Shown here: positions 16,403 through 25,816 of the stretch, one piece after another
Numbering within the stretch: the first letter of the stretch is position 1
How the letters are laid out: every line of letters begins with the position of its first letter
Assembly (NCBI RefSeq): GCF_017497975.1
Contig: NZ_JAGDEL010000016.1
Location: 62,001-126,000 of the forward strand
DNA from: Metabacillus bambusae
GTDB taxonomy: Bacteria > Bacillota > Bacilli > Bacillales > Bacillaceae
Direction of reading: 5' to 3'
Length of the DNA stretch: 64,000 nt
Translations under genes and position numbers: made by a program
Notes under the pieces: generated by a model
Database searches by the model: none
Told to the model about the DNA's origin: nothing
The model's input: the letters and a program-made list of their open reading frames with translations, nothing else

Positions 16403-17050
16403 GTGAGTGTAGACATCGGAGTACAACAGATTAATAATTATGCTAAATTAGGTGATAAAATTTTGATAGAGATGGCTCAAAGTGGAGATAGTGAGGCATT
16501 GGCTTTTTTAATTAATAAATATCAAAATTTTGTTCGTATGAAGGCAAGACCCTACTTTTTAATTGGTGCAGATAAAGAAGATCTTGTTCAAGAGGGAATG
16601 ATTGGTTTATATAAAGCTATTCGTGACTTTAAAGAGGACAAGATGGCCTCTTTTTACGGTTTTGCAGAACTTTGTATCACACGACAAATAATAACAGCGA
16701 TCAAAACTGCAACTCGTCAAAAGCATGGACCGCTAAATTCGTATGTATCCCTGGACAAGCCTCTTTCTAATGAGGAATCAAAATATACGCTTATGGATAT
16801 GATTTCTGGAGAAAAAATAACAAATCCGGAAGCAGTGATTATTAATCAAGAAAAAGCTGCTTATATCGAACTAAAAATAGCAGAATTGCTAAGTGATTTG
16901 GAAAGAAGAGTGTTGACCTTATATATGGATGGTCAATCCTATGTGGAAATTTCTGAAGAATTAAACACTCATATAAAGTCGATTGATAATGCTCTTCAGC
17001 GAGTAAAAAGAAAACTAGAACGACATCTGGAAATAAAAAAGGCTATCTAA
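16403..17050 (+). CDS. SigH-like RNA polymerase sigma factor (paralogue)
   Basis: The 215-residue product aligns along its length with sporulation sigma factor SigH. Region 2 (about 30-105) contains ALAFLINKYQNFVRMKARPYF, EDLVQEGMIGLYKAI and FAELCITRQIITAIKTATRQKHGPLNSY. Region 4 (about 160-205) contains ELLSDLERRVLTLYMDGQSY and HIKSIDNALQRVKRKLERHLE. Initiation is at GTG 16403 after GGAGGGG. Canonical sigH lies beside rpmG, secE and nusG; none of these is here, so this is probably a second SigH-type factor. A terminator follows. Whether it reads SigH promoters or a separate set cannot be seen. Confidence 0.85.
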   Translation: MSVDIGVQQINNYAKLGDKILIEMAQSGDSEALAFLINKYQNFVRMKARPYFLIGADKEDLVQEGMIGLYKAIRDFKEDKMASFYGFAELCITRQIITAIKTATRQKHGPLNSYVSLDKPLSNEESKYTLMDMISGEKITNPEAVIINQEKAAYIELKIAELLSDLERRVLTLYMDGQSYVEISEELNTHIKSIDNALQRVKRKLERHLEIKKAI

Positions 17051-17070
17051 ATCACTATATTCAAGAACAG

Positions 17071-17096
17071 GACTGTCAGTGGACGGTCTTTTTTTA
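17071..17096 (+). terminator. Terminator of the sigH-like gene
   Basis: GACTGTC, a short loop, GACGGTC and seven T lie 20 bases after the stop codon. Confidence 0.65.
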
Positions 17097-17196
17097 TGTC
17101 CTTTAGTGCCATAACTTACCCTTTTTAAGGATTTATCACTAGTTGGGTAGCGTTAATTTACTATTTTTTTCTAATTGTTTTATACAACCCTTTTAT

Positions 17197-17237
17197 GTTA
17201 CTATTTAGTCACAAATTAAATGTGACCAAATGGTAAC
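17197..17237. promoter_or_regulatory. 41-bp near-perfect inverted repeat, probable ArsR operator
   Basis: GTTACTATTTAGTCACA (17197-17213) and TGTGACCAAATGGTAAC (17221-17237) are inverted copies matching at 15 of 17 positions, separated by 7 bases. The repeat lies 29 bases before the ArsR-family gene, where autorepressors of that family usually bind. Confidence 0.75.
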
Positions 17238-17265
17238 TTATTTTTAAAACCTAAGGATGAGTAGC

Positions 17266-18066
17266 ATGATTGACGAGCAACTAACGAACATTTTCAAAGC
17301 TCTTGGTCATCCGATTAGAAGACAAATTTTAGATTTTTTAAAGGATGGACCAAGAACAACAGGTGAACTAAATGACTGTTTTCAGGATGTTACGAGATTT
17401 GCAGTGATGAAGCATTTAAATTTATTAGAAGAGGCAAGCTTAATTTTAATTCGAAGAGAAGGTCGCACACGGCTAAATTTCATTAATGTCGTCCCCCTTC
17501 AACAGATGTATGATCGCTGGGTAAGTAAATATCAAGCAAGCGATGCCACTTCAATTTTAAAATTAAAACAAGTAGCTGAAAGGAGAAATGAACAAATGGA
17601 ACAAGCATTAAAGCATGACACTTTTCAAATTGAGCAAGAGGTAATGATTGAGGCAGATCGTCAAACAGTATTTACTTCTTTGACAAAAGATATCAATCAA
17701 TGGTGGGCATATCGTTTATTTGGACAAGATTCTATATTGACCCTTGAGCCTAAGGTTGGTGGCAGTTTTCTTGAAGATGCAGGTAATGGCGAAGGTGCAA
17801 TTTGGGGGACTGTTACTTATGTGAAAGCTTACGAAGAAATACGTTTAAATGGTTTATTAGGAATGCGTGGTGCGGTTAACAGTGCTTACTCATTTAAATT
17901 AGAGGAAAAAGGAAACTCTACTTTATTAAAGCTTTCTCATACAGCAGCAGGTCTGCTAGATCCGAATTGGAAGGATATGCATAGCCATGGCTGGGAGGAA
18001 TTATTAGGTAGCTTTTTAAAGAATTTTGTTGAATTTGGCAAACTGCCTGAAGAAAGACAATCATAG
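17266..18066 (+). CDS. ArsR-family regulator fused to SRPBCC (AHSA1-type) domain
   Basis: Residues about 1-95 form an ArsR-type winged helix (IFKALGHPIRRQILDFLKDGPRTTGEL, FAVMKHLNLLEEASLILIRREGR). Residues about 115-265 form an SRPBCC/AHSA1 domain (MIEADRQTVFTSLTKDINQWWA, LEPKVGGSFLEDAGNGEG, GWEELLGSFLKNFVEFG). The single chain would couple DNA binding to a hydrophobic-ligand pocket. Start 17266 was preferred over ATG 17257 because AAGG is then 10 bases away. A second SRPBCC protein follows after 8 bases in the same operon. The 41-bp inverted repeat upstream is its likely operator. Ligand unknown. Confidence 0.85.
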   Translation: MIDEQLTNIFKALGHPIRRQILDFLKDGPRTTGELNDCFQDVTRFAVMKHLNLLEEASLILIRREGRTRLNFINVVPLQQMYDRWVSKYQASDATSILKLKQVAERRNEQMEQALKHDTFQIEQEVMIEADRQTVFTSLTKDINQWWAYRLFGQDSILTLEPKVGGSFLEDAGNGEGAIWGTVTYVKAYEEIRLNGLLGMRGAVNSAYSFKLEEKGNSTLLKLSHTAAGLLDPNWKDMHSHGWEELLGSFLKNFVEFGKLPEERQS

Positions 18067-18074
18067 GTGATCAG

Positions 18075-18506
18075 ATGATAAAAGTAAATGTGTCGGTTAA
18101 CATAAATAAACCACATCAAGAAATTTTTGCTTATATTGCAAACTTTGAAAACAATCCTAAATGGCAAGGTGGCATGCTTGAAGCTACCTTTACCTCAGAT
18201 GGTCCTTTGCAAAAGGGCTCTACGTATGAACAAGTTGCTACATTTTTAGGGAAAAAAATTTATACGACTTTTGAAGTGATTCAGTTTGAAAAAGATCATT
18301 TGATTAAAATTAATAGTGTCAAGAGTTCATTTCCGATTACGGTGACACGGCTTGTTGAACCTACAGCTGAAGGTACAAAAGTTTCAGCTATTGTCGAGGG
18401 TGATGCGAGTAAATTTTTTAAAGTTGCTAAAGGTTTATTGAAGGTAATGGTAAAACACTCTGTTACCTCTGATTATAAGCGGCTTAAAAAATTAATGGAA
18501 AATTAA
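18075..18506 (+). CDS. SRPBCC-family protein
   Basis: The 143-residue product is a single SRPBCC (START-like) domain. It opens with the typical VNINKPHQEIFAYIANFENNPKWQGG and has FTSDGPLQKGSTYEQVATFLGKK and a C-terminal helix (KVMVKHSVTSDYKRLKKLME). Proteins of this kind bind small hydrophobic molecules; the substrate is unknown. It lies 8 bases after the ArsR-SRPBCC gene and shares its transcript and the following terminator, so the pair probably answers to one ligand. Confidence 0.8.
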   Translation: MIKVNVSVNINKPHQEIFAYIANFENNPKWQGGMLEATFTSDGPLQKGSTYEQVATFLGKKIYTTFEVIQFEKDHLIKINSVKSSFPITVTRLVEPTAEGTKVSAIVEGDASKFFKVAKGLLKVMVKHSVTSDYKRLKKLMEN

Positions 18507-18507
18507 A

Positions 18508-18548
18508 AAGAAGGAGAGGACCAATTTTCCCTTGGTTTTCTCCTTCTT
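18508..18548. terminator. Bidirectional terminator
   Basis: AAGAAGGAGA (18508-18517) pairs with TCTCCTTCTT (18539-18548) between two convergent genes. Confidence 0.75.
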
Positions 18549-18568
18549 AGTTAACAAATACGTTTATT

Positions 18569-19780
18569 TTAAACAGCAACTGTTGATTGTTTTTTCTTAA
18601 CTTGCTTTTGTTTACGGTAATCAATCACTGTCATCAATATGACAATGACAAAACAAATACTCGAAATTTGAAAGACAGTGCCTAATTCTACATATGAAGA
18701 AACAACGCCTAAAAGGATGGCACTTAAACCGATTCCTAAATCAATCGATGAATAATACATACCATTGGCAATACCACGTTGTTCAGGCTTGGTTTTTGAT
18801 AATACCCAAGCTTGGAGTGCTGGTAGCATCGACCCATAGCCTGCCCCAAATATACACCCTGCTAAAATAAGCATCCCAACAGAATAAGTGTATGATAAAA
18901 CCCATAGCCCTGCAATTGTTAACAGTGCACAAACAACAACCAATGACCAAGGTCCTTTAGAATCAAACCATTTTCCTGAAATAGGACGAGCAATAGTGGC
19001 CATAATCGCATTACAGAAATAATATAAAAAGATTTGATCAATACCACGCTCTTCTCCAAAAATGACAATAAATGTAACAATTGCTCCGTAGCCAAATGTA
19101 GAAAGAATTGTTACAACCGCTGGAAACCAGCTATCTTTATCGAACAAAGCTCTAAAAAAAGAAAACTCCTTAGGATTAAAAGTCGTTTCTTGAACAGACT
19201 TTGGAGTATGATATTTTCCGAGTGCTAATGTTACAATCGCAACCATGCCTAATGTAGCCGAACCAATTATAAGTGTTTGAAAACCAAAGTTTTGATATAA
19301 AAAGATACCCACACTAGGAGCAACAATCATCCCAATAGTTACAGACAAGCCAAAATACCCCACGCCTTCACCAATTCGCTTTGAAGGGACTAGTTCAACC
19401 GCTACTGTACCATTTACGGTTGTTGACACTCCCCAGGCAAATCCGTGAATAAAACGAACTGCAAGAAATAGGAGAATCATGTAAGTAAAGGAGTAACTAA
19501 TCGTTAAAATAAATAGAACTACAGCTCCAACAACAACGAGCCATTTACGGCTATTGGACTCTAACACAAAACCAACAAATGGTCGGACAAAAATTGCTGC
19601 AACAGCAAAAAGTGATGTGACAAGCCCGATCTGTAAATCAGTTGCACCAAGCGCTTTCGCTTGCGGAGGCATGGTCGGCATTAGCATCATAAAACTCATA
19701 AAAAGAAATAGGTTTCCGATGATAAGTAAAATAAACGATTTCGTCCAAAGAACAGGAACCTCCTTCTTTTTCTTTTCCAT
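18569..19780 (-). CDS. Major facilitator superfamily transporter
   Basis: The 403-residue membrane protein has about 12 hydrophobic segments and the MFS loop 2-3 region (FVRPFVGFVLESNSRKWLVVVG). Motifs such as RFIHGFAWGVSTTVNGTVAVELVPSKRIGEGVGYFG place it with drug-efflux-like MFS proteins of Bacillus. The second half repeats the loop motif (RPISGKWFDSKGP). It is a single gene with its own terminator downstream. The substrate cannot be read from the sequence. Confidence 0.85.
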   Translation of the reverse strand: MEKKKKEVPVLWTKSFILLIIGNLFLFMSFMMLMPTMPPQAKALGATDLQIGLVTSLFAVAAIFVRPFVGFVLESNSRKWLVVVGAVVLFILTISYSFTYMILLFLAVRFIHGFAWGVSTTVNGTVAVELVPSKRIGEGVGYFGLSVTIGMIVAPSVGIFLYQNFGFQTLIIGSATLGMVAIVTLALGKYHTPKSVQETTFNPKEFSFFRALFDKDSWFPAVVTILSTFGYGAIVTFIVIFGEERGIDQIFLYYFCNAIMATIARPISGKWFDSKGPWSLVVVCALLTIAGLWVLSYTYSVGMLILAGCIFGAGYGSMLPALQAWVLSKTKPEQRGIANGMYYSSIDLGIGLSAILLGVVSSYVELGTVFQISSICFVIVILMTVIDYRKQKQVKKKQSTVAV

Positions 19781-20049
19781 CTCTATTCCTCCTTTCTCTA
19801 GATGTGAATAACCGGTAAGCGTATAACAATTATTTTCAGGAACAATTCCATACTCTTAAAAAGACTATTCTATATTTATTCCACAAAAAGGCTTGTAGAC
19901 CTTCTGAATATTTTACTTAGTTAATAAGTTAAAAATAGAAAATCCATGAATATCATATCACGATCCATTCACAAAATTAAGTATGACGTGTTAAGATAAA
20001 ACAATTGAGAAAAAGGCTAAGTAACTTATTTAGGAGTGTTGAACCGATT

Positions 20050-21111
20050 ATGATAGTACCTAAGATCGCTAAAAAATGTTTGCCTACTCCATTTATTGAT
20101 GTTTCTTCAGGATCCATTATCATGGCAATCGGTATCTTTTTAATTGGCGCAATTCAGCAATTTTCATATATAAATCTTCATTTTGGGTCCTTCCTAACAT
20201 ACTTATTAATTCTAACATGGCTTATTTATCTTTTTTCCTTTATAGGATCATTACTTAAGCCTGAATACAGACGTCACATTATGGAACAACCTATCACCTT
20301 TTTTGGAGTCGGAACTTGGATCGCGTCAACATCTGTAATAGGAAATTTATCGCTCACCCGTTTTCCTGAAAGCATAATAATTGTCAAAGGTTTATTCATT
20401 CTCAATTCTCTACTATGGTTGATTTTCATTGTTCTTTGCATAAAACAACTTAAAACAATTATTATGAAGGGTTATATTTTGGAAACACATGGTGTTTTAT
20501 TGCTTACTACAGTTAGTACACAATCTATCGCTTGTTTAATGAGTAATATTCATAGTTCTGTTATACCACCTGCTGTTATAGACTTTTTTATCCTAATCGG
20601 TGTCACTTTTTATTTGGTTTCACTATTTTTGCTAATAAAACGTTTCACTAAAAAATATAAGCATATTCATGAATGGAAAAATACTGATTGCATTATCCAC
20701 GGGGCTGTTTCGATAACTGGGTTGTCGATGACGCTTTCTGGTCATTTTAGCGTCTTTTCATTAATAACTGTTTGGTATGCAGCCTTTAGTTTATTAATCC
20801 TTGTTGAGATTGTTGAATTAATTCGTGTGGTTATGAGAATAAAAGAATATGGATGGCTGAATGGGATATTCACTTATCATATCTCACAGTGGAGCAGGAA
20901 TTTCACAATTGGAATGTTTTATCTTTTTACAATGAGATTAATCGATAACTATTCATCCATAAAGCATCCATTCGTTTTTCAAAGCAATATCATTTATTTA
21001 GTAGGCTGGATTGTACTCTTCTTATTAATCGTGCAACTTTCGATCTTTACCTTTTCAAAATTCTCAGCAGGTTCACATAGACAAGACATATCAGGGACAG
21101 CTTCCATGTAA
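20050..21111 (+). CDS. Ten-helix membrane protein, possible TDT/SLAC1-type transporter
   Basis: The 353-residue product has about 10 hydrophobic segments and a conserved-looking first segment (DVSSGSIIMAIGIFLIG). A stretch SQWSRNFTIGMFYLFTMRL lies near residue 290. This layout resembles the tellurite-resistance/dicarboxylate (TDT, SLAC1) family, but the match is by eye and loose. Start 20050 (ATG) was preferred because GGAGTG lies upstream; a TTG at 20005 would add 15 residues without a clear ribosome binding site. The dispersed repeat copy B lies directly downstream. Confidence 0.55.
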   Translation: MIVPKIAKKCLPTPFIDVSSGSIIMAIGIFLIGAIQQFSYINLHFGSFLTYLLILTWLIYLFSFIGSLLKPEYRRHIMEQPITFFGVGTWIASTSVIGNLSLTRFPESIIIVKGLFILNSLLWLIFIVLCIKQLKTIIMKGYILETHGVLLLTTVSTQSIACLMSNIHSSVIPPAVIDFFILIGVTFYLVSLFLLIKRFTKKYKHIHEWKNTDCIIHGAVSITGLSMTLSGHFSVFSLITVWYAAFSLLILVEIVELIRVVMRIKEYGWLNGIFTYHISQWSRNFTIGMFYLFTMRLIDNYSSIKHPFVFQSNIIYLVGWIVLFLLIVQLSIFTFSKFSAGSHRQDISGTASM

Positions 21112-21123
21112 GACTTATATCAA

Positions 21124-21295
21124 GAACAAAAGCGCAAGCGCCTTGAACAGCCTCGGGCAAATAAGACGCTTAAGAATAGAAGGTGTTCTTTACCTTCAAT
21201 TCTTAAGTGGCTGTAGACCCAAGAGGGGCTAGGCGCTGGAGCTGGATGCCAAGCGCTTATCCACAGTACATGAATTTTATAATTTCCTAGACAAT
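21124..21295. repeat. Dispersed intergenic repeat, copy B
   Basis: The unit begins GAACAAAAGCGCAAGCGCC and ends with GGCGCTGGAGCTGGATGCC, GCGCTTATCCACAG and an AT-rich tail, as in copy A at 11967-12144. The inner hairpin has compensating differences (GAAGGTGTTCTTTACCTTC here, GAAGGCGTTCTTTGCCTTC in copy A), which suggests that the folded form is conserved. Confidence 0.8.
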
Positions 21296-21296
21296 C

Positions 21297-21332
21297 AAAA
21301 AAGCCATGATTTATAAATCAATGGCCTTTTTT
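21297..21332. terminator. Bidirectional terminator at the panF end
   Basis: AAAAAAGCCAT, a 12-base interior and ATGGCCTTTTTT form a hairpin with A- and T-runs on either side, overlapping the last codons of panF. Confidence 0.75.
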
Positions 21333-22759
21333 GTACGGATAGAATTATGAGAAATTAAACTTATCATGACATAAGCGATAAGAGATAAGAAAATCGGTAA
21401 AACGACTGTATGCATTCCTAGTGCATTTGGTAACAATCTGTCAAACATAATATAGGAACCCATTCCAATTACCATTGATGAAATCGCCCCATATTTATTG
21501 CCTTTGGACCAATAAAGTCCAAACACGACCGGCCAAATAAACACTGATTCTAATCCACCAAATGAAAATAGATTTAACCATATTAGTAAATCTGGTGGGC
21601 TTAATGCAAATAAAACAACAGATACTCCAATGATGGTTGTTATCCAAAAACTAGTTTTTTTCACTTGTTCTTCTGTTGCATTTGGTTTGATGTAATTCAA
21701 ATAAATATCCTTTGTTATAGCTGAGCTGACTAAAATTAATAAAGAGTCTACTGTCGACATGATTGCCGCCATTGGTGCTGCAAGGACAAGTCCAGCTAAT
21801 AATGGAGGTAAAATTTTTAAGGTCAGTGTAGGCATAACCGTATCTCCCACTTCTATCCCCGGCAAGATCGGTCGTGCAAACACCCCGATTAAATGCATTC
21901 CCAGCATAATAAATCCAATGACTAACGTACTAATCACAATCGCTTTATGCATTGCTTTAGAGTTTTTATAGGACATCGCTCTGACCGTAATTTGCGGAAG
22001 ACCAACAACCCCGACTCCAACTAAAATCCAAAATGAAGATACATAAAGTGGTGTTAAGTCTCTAGCCGCCCCATAAGGCGAAACTAAATTAGGATTCTCT
22101 GCCACTAGATCAGCCATAATATTAGGAATTCCACCGCCAGCGATAATTGTAGCAACTAATAACACTGCAGTTCCAATAAACATAATGACACCTTGAACCG
22201 CATCTGTTAACGCAACAGCCCTAAATCCTCCAATAATGACATAAACTAGAACAGATACAGCAAAAATAAACAATGCGGATGTATAGGATAACCCTGTCAA
22301 TGATTCTATCAGCCTTGCCCCGCCTACCCATTGCGCTGCCATTGCTGAAAATAAAAAGACAATAATACTTACTGCAGAGATAATCACAACCGCATGACTC
22401 TGATATCTTTCCTTCAGAAAATCAATCAAGGTGATTGCTTTATATTTCCGAGCCATAATCGCAAACTTCTTGCCCAACACCATAAGGACAAAATATCCTG
22501 TCGAAAGCTGTGCCATTGAGAGAAGGACCCATCCTAGCCCTCTCGTATAAGCAACACCCGGTCCACCGATAAAGCTACTGGCACTTCCATATGTAGCAAT
22601 CATGGTCATCGCTAAAACAAAGCCACCCAACTGCCTTCCACCTAAAAAATATTCTTGAAGAAATGAATCAGTTGATTTAACAAATTTGTTTGCCCAAAAT
22701 CCAATTAAGAAAATCACAATGAGAAATAATAATAACGGAATAATAACTTCCCAATTCAA
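21311..22759 (-). CDS. panF: Sodium/pantothenate symporter
   Basis: The 482-residue protein belongs to the sodium:solute symporter family, with about 13 hydrophobic segments. The family motif region is seen in FLGGRQLGGFVLAMTMIATYGSASSFIGGPGVAYTRG-like sequence (about residues 38-75) and GGFRAVALTDAVQG. Length and these motifs fit PanF, which imports pantothenate for coenzyme A synthesis with sodium. The 4-base overlap with the upstream yhdT-like gene is the arrangement found with panF in many bacteria. Substrate assignment rests on that pairing. Confidence 0.82.
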   Translation of the reverse strand: MNWEVIIPLLLFLIVIFLIGFWANKFVKSTDSFLQEYFLGGRQLGGFVLAMTMIATYGSASSFIGGPGVAYTRGLGWVLLSMAQLSTGYFVLMVLGKKFAIMARKYKAITLIDFLKERYQSHAVVIISAVSIIVFLFSAMAAQWVGGARLIESLTGLSYTSALFIFAVSVLVYVIIGGFRAVALTDAVQGVIMFIGTAVLLVATIIAGGGIPNIMADLVAENPNLVSPYGAARDLTPLYVSSFWILVGVGVVGLPQITVRAMSYKNSKAMHKAIVISTLVIGFIMLGMHLIGVFARPILPGIEVGDTVMPTLTLKILPPLLAGLVLAAPMAAIMSTVDSLLILVSSAITKDIYLNYIKPNATEEQVKKTSFWITTIIGVSVVLFALSPPDLLIWLNLFSFGGLESVFIWPVVFGLYWSKGNKYGAISSMVIGMGSYIMFDRLLPNALGMHTVVLPIFLSLIAYVMISLISHNSIRTKKAIDL

Positions 22760-23028
22760 GTGTGATCACCGCCTTCCTCTTCGTCTTCAAAAGGTACATC
22801 TGTAAAGAGAAATTTAACAGCTAAAATAACAAGAATCACGATAACAATAAACCCTAATACACAACTATAGAAAAACCATTCAGGTAGTCCAAATATGTAA
22901 TTGTAATGAGCTGGATCACCTGAACCTAATCCATAAGCAAAGCCGAACCACCAAATAAAATTAAAGATTACAAGTGCAATGCCTATTTTCGCTTCCTTAT
23001 GGGCAACTTTAAATCGTTTATCTTTCAT
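22756..23028 (-). CDS. yhdT: YhdT-family (DUF997) small membrane protein
   Basis: The 90-residue product has two hydrophobic helices (about 17-38 and 52-76) around FGLPEWFFYSC, and an acidic tail (EDEEEGGDHT). This is the YhdT/DUF997 family, nearly always encoded beside panF and presumed to be a partner of the symporter. Start 23028 follows AGGGGG. Its stop overlaps the panF start by 4 bases, so the two are translationally coupled. Confidence 0.82.
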   Translation of the reverse strand: MKDKRFKVAHKEAKIGIALVIFNFIWWFGFAYGLGSGDPAHYNYIFGLPEWFFYSCVLGFIVIVILVILAVKFLFTDVPFEDEEEGGDHT

Positions 23029-23197
23029 ATTAATCCCCCTCACTCACTTATCTTATGTTTATAAAAGCAAGTACTTGAAACAAGATAATAGTTGTCACCA
23101 TTATTAGAAAAGAATATCATACCTTTTTATCTTTTTTTCATCAACAATGTAGTTCTTTTATAGGTAAAAATACCCTCAAAATAAGCTTCTAAAATAA

Positions 23198-23223
23198 AAC
23201 CCCGCTATGAACCTAGCGGGGTT
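23198..23223 (-). terminator. Terminator of the mannanase gene
   Basis: AACCCCGCT, an 8-base loop and AGCGGGGTT form a strong stem; TTTTATTTT follows on the minus strand. Confidence 0.9.
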
Positions 23224-23230
23224 AAAATAC

Positions 23231-25816
23231 TTATTTCGTTATAACACGAATATCATCAAAATAAAGCACACTAGACAAAGTCGTTCCTAGTTCTTTCGCA
23301 TTTACATATATAGAGAACTCCTGAACTTTCTTCGCATTCACTGCATCTAATTTTTCACCTATGTGGGATGTATCCCATGGTGCTACAACAAAAGTATTGA
23401 ATGGAATCTGGATGAGCTGTGGTTCATCACTTGCAAGCGTAGGGTAAGCTTCAAAGGAAACATCATTTGCTTTTACTTGGATAACAAGCTTTTGGTCATT
23501 CCCATCAGGAGTGTACCAAAATTGCAATGTATTTTGTTCAGACCAATCTACACCACCAAGTATTTTTGTCACACCACCATAGCAGGAGCCACCAAGGTTA
23601 TATTCATATTTCAATCCATAATCTCCTGAATATTTATGATTCTGATCAAGAGAAAGGTTTATTGGATCTCCTTGTGACGCAACTGTATACTTTTCATCAA
23701 GCTTTGCATTACTACCATTATAGACTTCAAATTCATCAACAACTAACGGATCAAGAACAGGCTCCTTATAATCATTCAATAATTGAACATGATCAACGAA
23801 TATCGGCCCCTGATAGTTTAAGTTACTTGTTACAATTGATAGCCCAAGTTCTGTTGCTGCTTCTAGCTTCTCAGCTGTGCTCAAATCGATTTCTGCTGTG
23901 TATTTACCGTACACATCATTGCCGATCTTTACTTTTTCCAAATCTGCTAATCGTTTAGATTGTCCCATTCCATATTTTTCTGACGAATTAGGAGGAACAG
24001 TTGCTACACCTTGAATAGTAGCTGATTCATTCCCTTCAATTGGGAGATAGACATCATACTTCAGTTTATTAACATTGGTTAGTTCAAGGTTTTCCATTTT
24101 TAGCTTCAATTCCTGCCAAGTTTGCGAAGCATCTGGAATATTCACAGCTAACCTCACTGTACCATTTTTCAGGGTTTTTTTATCATGGCTTAACTCCATT
24201 GAGATCGATTCAGGATAGGTTCCCTCTGATGTCATTCCTGCAACCGAAGAATCAAAATCATAGGTTTTCGCTACAACATCTCTAGCTTCCACATTCACTG
24301 AAATCGGTTCCTCATATACAACTTTATTTCCTAAATAAGCCTTTACAGTTATCTGAACGGTTTTCCCATTTTGACTAGCCTTTGGCTGCCAGTCTGCCAT
24401 ATAGTAGTTTTCTTTCGCATTAAACTTGAGCGTATATTCCTTATCTGAACCTTCAACAGAATACGCAACCTTCGATACTGAAGAATCGACAGCACGAACA
24501 CGTATCGTTGTTGTCGCATTTTTAATCGTCGCCTTATCAGTTGGTGACGCTGTATGAATGATACCATCTTCCTTTATTGTTTTTACTTCAATATCATAAG
24601 CACCACTCACTTCACGGTTAAAGCCTGTATAACTGTCATTGTAATATGCGATAAAATCGTCTAGTAACTCATGATTACCATAGGTTGGGTGGTCACGGAA
24701 TGGTGTAAAAGAACCTTCCGCACTGAAATTTGCCCATGTTAACATGTAAGCCATTCGTTTTGCATCTGGATCTGATTTAAGTGCATTTAACAATCTTGTA
24801 AACCACTCTGTATCTGGATTCCCAGATACTTTCATATTGCTATAACCGAATTCCGTAAAGGCTGCAACTTTCCCTTTTGAATCGGCAATTTTTGAAATCA
24901 ATTTAGCATCTTCAACAACTTGTTTCAGCCATAATTCAGTTCCTTCTCCATTGTTATACGTATCAAAGCCAAGAATATCGACATATTCATCACCTGGATA
25001 GGTAGTTAAGTATTTGGCTTCATCATTATTAAATGGACTCCCCGGAGAAAATGCATACAAAAAGTTACGTACTTGCTTTTTATCTCGTAAATATTCCACC
25101 GTATACCGATAGATTTCCTTATACTGAGCTGGAGTTGTAAATGCTGCTCCCCACCAGAACCAACTACCATTTTGCTCATGGAAAGGACGGAAAACAACTG
25201 GAATCGCATTACCTTGATTATCCTTAAGATTGTTGGCAAAATTAGCAATCATATCTAAGTATTCATTGAACTCCTGATTTTTATTACCACCAGGCAAAAT
25301 GTGAGTTACAACATTTCCTGTTGTATCGTAAAAGCTGCCACCAGTTACGAAATTGGGCATATGGGCACTTAAGTTAAGAACCCCACCCTTTTCATAGGCA
25401 ATTCTCATTACATTAATTAGCGCTTCTCTGTTTTCAGCTTGAGTTCCTTCCCATTTTCCTGGTTTTTCTTTTCCTTCAAGACTTAAAGTGTCCCAGCCAT
25501 ACACTGCTGGAAAATCTCCAACTGCCTTGTTAACCTCTGATTCTGTCCCATCATTTACAGAAATGGTCGATCCTTCCGTTGTCGCATGTTGATGACCGAA
25601 CAAAATGGAATTACCACGAACACTCTCCAAATACGCAAACAGAGATTTTGTTTGACTAGTAGCCTTTTGGTCTACTAAATCAACATAACTTGGAGATTGT
25701 TTTTTCGTTAAAACAGGCTTTGATTCTTGGTGATTAGCAAATGTTGGGATTGCCATGGAGAATAACAAAAGAATTGATAAAAGTGCTGTAGTTACTTGTT
25801 TTTTAGCTTTGTTCAT
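23231..25816 (-). CDS. Secreted multidomain GH26 beta-mannanase
   Basis: The 861-residue product has a signal peptide (about 1-27, ending TFA). The glycoside hydrolase family 26 domain spans about 45-395. The acid/base is Glu214 in FRPFHEQNGSWFWWG and the nucleophile is Glu322 in AFTEFGYS. An Ig-like or linker domain follows (about 415-510). Two carbohydrate-binding-like beta domains end the protein (about 530-690 and 700-860, the latter closing with YFDDIRV). GH26 enzymes hydrolyse beta-1,4-mannan outside the cell. The gene is monocistronic, with a cre-bearing promoter far upstream and a strong terminator. No mannan uptake or intracellular degradation genes are nearby. Confidence 0.9.
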   Translation of the reverse strand: MNKAKKQVTTALLSILLLFSMAIPTFANHQESKPVLTKKQSPSYVDLVDQKATSQTKSLFAYLESVRGNSILFGHQHATTEGSTISVNDGTESEVNKAVGDFPAVYGWDTLSLEGKEKPGKWEGTQAENREALINVMRIAYEKGGVLNLSAHMPNFVTGGSFYDTTGNVVTHILPGGNKNQEFNEYLDMIANFANNLKDNQGNAIPVVFRPFHEQNGSWFWWGAAFTTPAQYKEIYRYTVEYLRDKKQVRNFLYAFSPGSPFNNDEAKYLTTYPGDEYVDILGFDTYNNGEGTELWLKQVVEDAKLISKIADSKGKVAAFTEFGYSNMKVSGNPDTEWFTRLLNALKSDPDAKRMAYMLTWANFSAEGSFTPFRDHPTYGNHELLDDFIAYYNDSYTGFNREVSGAYDIEVKTIKEDGIIHTASPTDKATIKNATTTIRVRAVDSSVSKVAYSVEGSDKEYTLKFNAKENYYMADWQPKASQNGKTVQITVKAYLGNKVVYEEPISVNVEARDVVAKTYDFDSSVAGMTSEGTYPESISMELSHDKKTLKNGTVRLAVNIPDASQTWQELKLKMENLELTNVNKLKYDVYLPIEGNESATIQGVATVPPNSSEKYGMGQSKRLADLEKVKIGNDVYGKYTAEIDLSTAEKLEAATELGLSIVTSNLNYQGPIFVDHVQLLNDYKEPVLDPLVVDEFEVYNGSNAKLDEKYTVASQGDPINLSLDQNHKYSGDYGLKYEYNLGGSCYGGVTKILGGVDWSEQNTLQFWYTPDGNDQKLVIQVKANDVSFEAYPTLASDEPQLIQIPFNTFVVAPWDTSHIGEKLDAVNAKKVQEFSIYVNAKELGTTLSSVLYFDDIRVITK

